Assembly (NCBI GenBank): GCA_945859605.1
Contig: OX243822.1
Span: 6,430,400 to 6,494,399, forward strand
DNA length: 64,000 nucleotides
Reading direction: 5' to 3'
Source: Lumbricus rubellus
Taxonomy: Eukaryota; Annelida; Clitellata; Crassiclitellata; Lumbricidae
Both the position numbers and the translations under genes were made by a program. Positions within the stretch are counted from its first letter, which is position 1; each line of letters starts with the position of its first letter. This document shows positions 58,065-64,000 of this stretch, piece after piece. The notes below the pieces were generated by a model. That model worked only from the letters and a program-made list of their open reading frames with translations, ran no database searches and had not been told where the DNA came from.

Positions 58065-58379
58065 CTGCAAAAGAACAACAAAAAACAACAACAGTGCATC
58101 CCAAAACTAAGGTCAGACAGAGAAGCAGTGCATCCTGTAAAGTAAGGTGAGAAAATTTATAAAACTTTTGTTGATGTATTATTAGAACAATGAGACTGCA
58201 CATTACATGCATGGATCATCACTGATTACAATGATTACGATGATGATTATTATTATTATTAGCATTATTACAAACATTTTTAACATGTATACATGTGCAA
58301 AGTCACACACCAATGTGAATTTTAGGCTTGGTTAGCCAAGTCAGGAGCAGCTAGATAATAATAGAATAATACAATTTAG

Positions 58380-58790
58380 AAGCTTCAATGCTAACAACTT
58401 TGCACCTTCGATGGCAACCATAACTTTGCACCTTCGATGGTAAACACAACTGTATACCTTCGATGGCTACCCCATCTTTGCACCTTCCATGGTAAGCACC
58501 ACTTTCTGCCTTCTGTGGTAACCACAACTTTGCACTTTCAAAGATAACCACAACTTTGCACCTTCCATTGTAATCACAACTTTGTGCCACAGTTGCAACC
58601 ATAACATTGCTGCAGCTTTTATGGTAACCACAACTTTGCGCCTTCAATGGTAACCACAACTTTGTGCATTTGATGACACCAAAACTTTGTCCTTCAATGG
58701 TAACCACAACTTTGTGCCTTTCATCGTTACCACAACTTTGTATTCTTGACGGAAATAACACCGCTACATTATCAGTGCTAACAAGAACTT
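58380..58790. repeat. ACCACAACTTTGCACCTTCGATGGTA minisatellite
   Basis: About 13 diverged units of 28-33 bases, 5' of the first coding exon. Confidence 0.88.
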
Positions 58791-58859
58791 TGCATTCCCA
58801 GTACTTAGTAGCAAGACCCTTGGATGCTTCATGCTAGCAAAAACCTTTCCATTCTAACA

Positions 58860-61800
58860 TCAACAATCTTAATAACATCTACGCTGTGATAAGTCTCATC
58901 CAAAGCACCACAGCCAAGACTTCTGCTTATAGAACTTTACAAAAATTTTGCTTGTAAAACACTACTCTGTAGGAACTCCACATCAGTCCTCAACAACAAC
59001 CCCCCCCAGCAGCTGATCTGCCTCCTCTCTCTAGTCTCTATGGCAACCGGATTCGAATTCCCACTGAGCACTGACTTCTGGACAACCTCTCTGATGTGAC
59101 GCAGCGCTCGTGAATACATTGGTCCCCTGCGCTTGTTTCAAAGCATGGAAAGTTAACATGCCAACACAAAAACCAAGCAGGTTAGCAAACAGTCAAGAAC
59201 TATAGTATTACATATACACAACATGGATTAGTTTTTTAATTATTAAATACACCAGTCATGTACACAGTAATCGGTCCATTGCATTTTGCATCGCTTGCCA
59301 ACTATAACTAATACCCCAACAAACCACGATGGATTATTTATTCGGTGAAGCTTGGCGATTCAGTAACTCATAATATTCCAGGAACTTGTCAAATTTTCAA
59401 ACAGAATTCGGACCCTAAGCATATTACCAGATACAAAAGTCGGCTGGATCTCGTTTAATGTATGGTGTCGAAACATTTAGAAAGTGCCTCCAGCAGCGAA
59501 AATTTTTGAAAGGCGCTACATAACCAGATAAATCAATCCGCACACTCGTTCATATTTAAAAACATCCAAGACACATCAGTATTTGTCTTAACACGCTTGT
59601 TTTGCAATTAAGACGGAAAATAACTTAGCAGAATAGCGCAAAAAGTCAATTCAGCAAATAATATCACACTGTTGTTTTCGTACAAGGCGGCATTTATGAA
59701 ATGTTTAAAACGTCGAATTTTCTTCGAAAAAATCCAACCCTCGGTCGAGGTAATCCTTGGAACATGAGGCAATTTCCTGTTTGAAAGGAAACGGTCAAAT
59801 GCGGTCAAGCGCTTTCGCCAATAACGTTTCACGTTCCCTAAACACGGGGGTCCTACCTTGGCGTTGGGTATTTCCGAATAAAATCCGATTCTTCGCGCCA
59901 GGGTTCATTCTAAGAAGCCAGTTCGATTTGCTGACGATTTCCTATAATTCCAGATTAAGATCGTAGCGCGTAATTTGCGTAAACCTAAGCAGATTTTCAT
60001 TAATTTCGATTATTTTTCTGATTTTGTCAACAATAATGGCGCTAACTACGGGCCTGATAACATACCCATCGACACGCTAATTCGCTGAGAAAGTAGTGTG
60101 CGATTCTGTATAGAATAGCTCGACAAATTCTTAACAGAAGTACTATTCGCGTTCATTGATAGATTATAATAGTTTTATGACTCAGATAACCGCTTAAAAT
60201 AAATTATTTGCTAAGTAATTTATATAGTTGATAAAGGCCGCAATAGTCAGATTCCTACACCAGTAAGCTGCAAGTAGTTCAGAAGTCGGTGATTAGGTCG
60301 ATCGCAGACTTTTGAATAACTTCGTGAGAGTAAACTGCGCTAGATAAAAACAAAATGGTGTAAAACGTTTCTGAAGCCCAATTTGAAAAGTTCACTGCAC
60401 TCTTACAAAGTGGCATAAGTTGCTACATTTGTAAGTAATTCCATTTTTATTTTAAAATAGGCTACATTACAGTTTTCTCTAAGATTATAACTCCGTGGCA
60501 ACTTTCTAGGTGGACGCTCACGAGCCATGTCTCAAACTTCCTTGTCACAAAAAACTAATTGAACAATTAGTTCTAGGCCTACTGCTTATTGAAATTCAGT
60601 TTTATTGCAGACAATGTGAAGGATTCGATCTATTTATTGAAGCCATAGTACTGTTTTGAACCAACGCTGTAATGCAATTTAGCGAAAGTCAGCGTGTTAA
60701 GCCTATATAGGCCTACTATTGACTATGCGTTTGCAGGACGCAAAAAATTATAACTCAAATTATTATAATTCACTTCTAGGCAACATGCACTCCGACGTGA
60801 TTCACTAGGCCTAACTGTAAAAAATCATACCTTTCAAATCGTTTCACGCTATAGCCCACCCACATGATGGACTATTAGGCCTAATAGGCCCTAATTTATT
60901 TTAGGCCCATACAGGTCTGACTGTTAAAATTTATTTTAAAACTTATTTACACGTTGTTGAGAAAATTAGCCTATTATAATAGCCTACAGAGGAGCGGACC
61001 GAGCGGTGTCCGTCTTATTAGCCTGCTTATAGCCTAATTCTTAAATTATGCTTTCTCTTATCAATGCGAAGCTCTCTTCTAAGTCGCATCGTAATGCCGA
61101 GAAAACTATTATAGCGCACAAAAAAGCTGAGTCGCGGGAATAATATATGCTGGCGCTAAGTGAAAACAATCGAGAGGCGGGTGAAATCGTAGCCTATCCA
61201 AGCTAGGGGTCAGACAGGCAGACAATCAGGCAGTGGATGAAAAGAAGACAGACATGTAGGCCTAGTGGTGAAAGTCACAGTAAACTAATAATATTGTAAG
61301 GCCATAGTAAGGCCACGCGCACTGTCGCTATGAAAAGGCGTGTAAGCTCACAAATAGTTTTGAATAATAGAGTTAGGCCTAAGTGGTTCAGCTGTGTTCC
61401 TCTATTCGCTAGATGTCGTTAAAATGCTGCATGCTTACCGTTTAGTGAATGAATTTATTTATATTTATTTCTCATGGACCTCATTTGTGACTGATGACTA
61501 AATTGAGGATGTACGAGAGGTGTTACAGCAGGCTAATGGTCAATTAACACTCTGGCACGAATAGCTTATGGATGCGGGGTCGCTTCCCGCAACACTCCCC
61601 TAAGCTCTACTCAGCCTTCCATTCGGCAGATGGCATTGGTAAAATCAGAAGTAGGACGTGATGGGCGTGCACAACCCCCCCCCCCACCACGTAGGCTGCC
61701 GACAGTTATAAAATTATGTGGTAGACTCTAACTTGACAATGTGATCATCCGTTCATACTATGAATTGTGATCAAAATTTCCATAATTATGTTATTTTCTC

Positions 61801-62060
61801 TAAGATACAATCCAATTTTAATGACTACAGTCGATCGTATTGCATGGACCTCGTACATAATTCACGTAGCAGGCTTACAGTTTATAATTATAGTCTTTCT
61901 GAGTTTATCAATTTTGTGTCTTGTAGTCTAAATAAACCCATCCTTTTGCTAGGCCTATAATAGCCTAGGTCTACACGTTCCACACAGGCTATGATATGTT
62001 ATGTAGGCCTACGTACAGCAGTCAAAACTCTGCCTCTGCTCGTAGCCTACTCTGCCAGTG
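58860..62060. other. unique DNA 5' of nipbl
   Basis: No coding region, transposon or tandem repeat recognised beyond short runs. AGGCCTA words are frequent from 60.5 kb on. It should contain the nipbl promoter. Confidence 0.5.
59845..59960 (-). promoter_or_regulatory. possible non-coding first exon of nipbl
   Basis: Exon 1 has an acceptor before the start codon, so an upstream untranslated exon must exist. A good donor on the minus strand (CGCCAAG then GTAGGA, exon edge 59857) lies in unique, moderately CpG-containing DNA free of simple repeats. No TATA box is convincing. This is a guess based on signal and context only. Confidence 0.25.
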
Positions 62061-62068
62061 CCGAGTGT

Positions 62069-62781
62069 AGGACATTAGCCCCCCTGGACATTAGCCCCCC
62101 CGGACATAGTCCCCCCGGACATTAGCCCTCCCGGACATTAGCCCCCCCCGATTTTTGCTAGAACATTAGCCCCCCCGGACATTAGCCCCCCTTCTTGTGC
62201 AAATCATTGAATAGTGCCGTAACTGATAAATTGGGATGTAGGACATTTCCCTCTGGATATATTCCCCCCGGACATATTCCCCCCGGACATTTACCCCCCG
62301 GACGTTTTCCCTCCCGACCTAGGACATTTCTCCCCCCCCCATAAGGTCCCTATTTTTGAATGACTGCACTAACCCTACCACTAACCCTAACCGACCCTCA
62401 CGATGCCTAACCTGATCCTAACCGACCCTCACGATGTCTAACTTATGTTAATGAATGACTGCACTAACCCTACCACTAACCCTAACCGACCCTCACGATG
62501 CCTAACCTGATCCTAACCGACCCTCACGATGCCTAACCTGACCCTAACCGACCCTCACGATGCCAAAGGGAAATGAATGACTGCAGGGATCGTATACAGT
62601 AACTAGGCCTACTTGTTAGTGTCAGCTTTTGCTACAACGAAGGTTTGTTAACGTCAGTTAACTACGTCTGAGCTTGACTGGGGGGGCTAATGTCCTACCT
62701 CGGGGGGGCTATTGTCCGGGGGGGCTAATGTCCGGGGGGGCTAATGTCCGGGGGAGCTAATGTCCAGGGGGGCTAATGTCC
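62069..62781. mobile_element. inverted-repeat element with GGACATTAGCCCCCC terminal subrepeats
   Basis: Left side: tandem GGACATTAGCCCCCC, plus GGACATATTCCCCCC variants; right side: the exact reverse motif GGGGGGCTAATGTCC repeated five times. Core 62355-62580 is a tandem CTAACCCTAACCGACCC / TCACGATGCCTAACCTGA array. About 710 bases, no coding. Confidence 0.85.
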
Positions 62782-62904
62782 GTTCCCCGCCAGTGCCAGT
62801 GCCAAGCCTGGATAAAGGAAGAGAGCGAAACTAATCATATTTGATACAGACAGTTACAAGCACGTGCAGTCAAGGCGGGCAACAGAAATAATCGGGACCA
62901 TTAA

Positions 62905-63127
62905 CGTGTTGACCGCGAGGTATTATAAGGGCCTAGCCTACGAGTCAACTGGGGGTATATATAGACAGTGTAAGAATTGTGGAAAAATAGCTGGGGGCTG
63001 GACCATTATCCACTTGGAATCGGGGTGTGAAAAACAGCCTTTAACATGGGGCTCTAAGAAAGACTGGGGGGCTGAAACCCCCCCAACCCCCCGGCAATTC
63101 TCACCCTGTATAATAGACTTCAACTGG
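62905..63127. mobile_element. possible TTAA-flanked element
   Basis: TTAA at 62901 and 63128 with imperfect ends CGTGTTGACCGCG and reversed CCAGTTGAAGTC, both followed by TATTATA. Weak. Confidence 0.35.
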
Positions 63128-63821
63128 TTAACGCCTTAATGGAGACACTAATCAGACCGTTTACACAGCGACTGTAGGTGTGCTGGTAATCAGTGCACTA
63201 CATCTGGCATTAACGATAGATCAGATTCTGAGCCTGGCCTGTCTTGCCGATGCTATTCCGCACTGTCCACAGGACTGGCGCGTGTCATGCAACATTGGAG
63301 ATTCGTCATGTCAAATTTACGACGTGTTAATTGGCTCGTGACATCGCACTGTCCGGCAGTAAAAGTGTAGCCTACGATTTCACGTTGACCGCGAGTTTTA
63401 TTATTGGACGGGTTGAGACGTCTGTTGTAAGTGTAGCCCCACACGAGCGGCTACTTCACTATAATTACGGACACATAGTGTTATGACTGTCCTAGCTGCA
63501 ATCATAGGCTACGAATCAAACCGTGTGTTTAAAAGAAAGCATTCAATTAGGCCTAGTTAGGATTCATACAGCGTTACAGAAAAAATACACATGTTGCTAT
63601 ACCGGTATTACTAATAGGTCTAATAATTAAATTTTCTTTATTTAAACAATCCGGTTGACAGACCGCAACCGGTTATAGGCCAAGTTTACATATATGCAGT
63701 TGAAACAGGAACGCAAATTACAGAAGGCTAGACCTAAATCTTAATTAGGCTACTAACAGAACAGACAGATTGCAAACACAAAGCAGTGAAAGCACGTCCG
63801 TCATAGCCTACCGGGCGCGAT

Positions 63822-63888
63822 TTCTGTAGCCTACCTCTCGCTCTCCATGCGAGAGTGTTATCCAATGCGTTACCGCCCCCCGCCGATT
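63822..63888 (-). mobile_element. tRNA-like SINE head fragment
   Basis: In reverse GGCGGTAACGCATTGGATAA and GAGAGGTAGG, resembling the head of SINE family E, truncated before the B box. Confidence 0.5.
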
Positions 63889-64000
63889 TTCGAACAATTG
63901 GCTTGTCGGACGATGAACGTTAATGACAAGATAGTCATTCAAAGGAAGACTTTTTGTAGGTCGCCTACTGTAAAGTGTAAACTAGCATCGTCGTATTATA

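Noticed and set aside
62864..63139. 91-codon plus-strand frame
   Set aside because: No recognisable motif, spans a possible TTAA element, and composition is not protein-like.

Overview
This is a nuclear fragment of an animal genome, not a microbial one. It holds many short exons bounded by GT/AG signals, long introns, several clades of LINE retrotransposon, tRNA-derived SINEs, hAT-like and TTAA-target DNA elements, and abundant micro- and minisatellites. The repeat spectrum (CORE-like SINEs paired with CR1/L2-like LINEs, frequent AGGCCTA words in unique DNA) suggests a non-vertebrate, probably marine, bilaterian. I cannot name the species from sequence alone.

One protein-coding gene fills most of the window. 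On the minus strand, from about 58.06 kb down to 4.97 kb, lies an apparently complete orthologue of the cohesin loader NIPBL / Nipped-B / SCC2. I could place 47 exons. Every neighbouring pair joins in a compatible splice phase, the coding lengths sum to 6495 nt (2164 codons plus stop), and protein landmarks run collinearly with vertebrate NIPBL from the N-terminal MAU2(SCC4)-binding segment through the HEAT-repeat hook to the conserved C-terminal region. The long charged, repetitive insert that vertebrates carry in the N-terminal half is absent. An upstream non-coding first exon is expected, with a weak candidate near 59.86 kb.

The introns are a transposon and satellite graveyard. Downstream of the gene (1-4.97 kb) are a LINE 3' fragment, a MITE-like patch and AT-rich DNA. 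Between exons are (1) a CR1/L2-like LINE family whose stop codon lies inside a 3'-terminal hairpin; (2) a tRNA-derived SINE family that carries the same 3' hairpin; (3) a very frequent TTTTAAAGGTGTC repeat, with 20 copies; (4) a nested LINE-in-LINE with a small TTAA MITE at 46.6-49.7 kb; (5) hAT-like MITEs with 8-bp target duplications at 18.5, 38.8 and 42.6 kb; (6) a 1.7-kb TTAA-flanked element carrying ten 43-bp palindromic repeats at 39.8-41.5 kb; and (7) minisatellites, the largest being an 18-bp array of about 1.2 kb in intron 27. Upstream of the gene (58.4-64 kb) are a minisatellite, mostly unique DNA, and an inverted-repeat element built from GGACATTAGCCCCCC units with a telomere-like core.

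Most long open frames in the window are by-products of tandem repeats and encode nothing I would defend. All identifications rest on reading motifs by eye; no database search was run.
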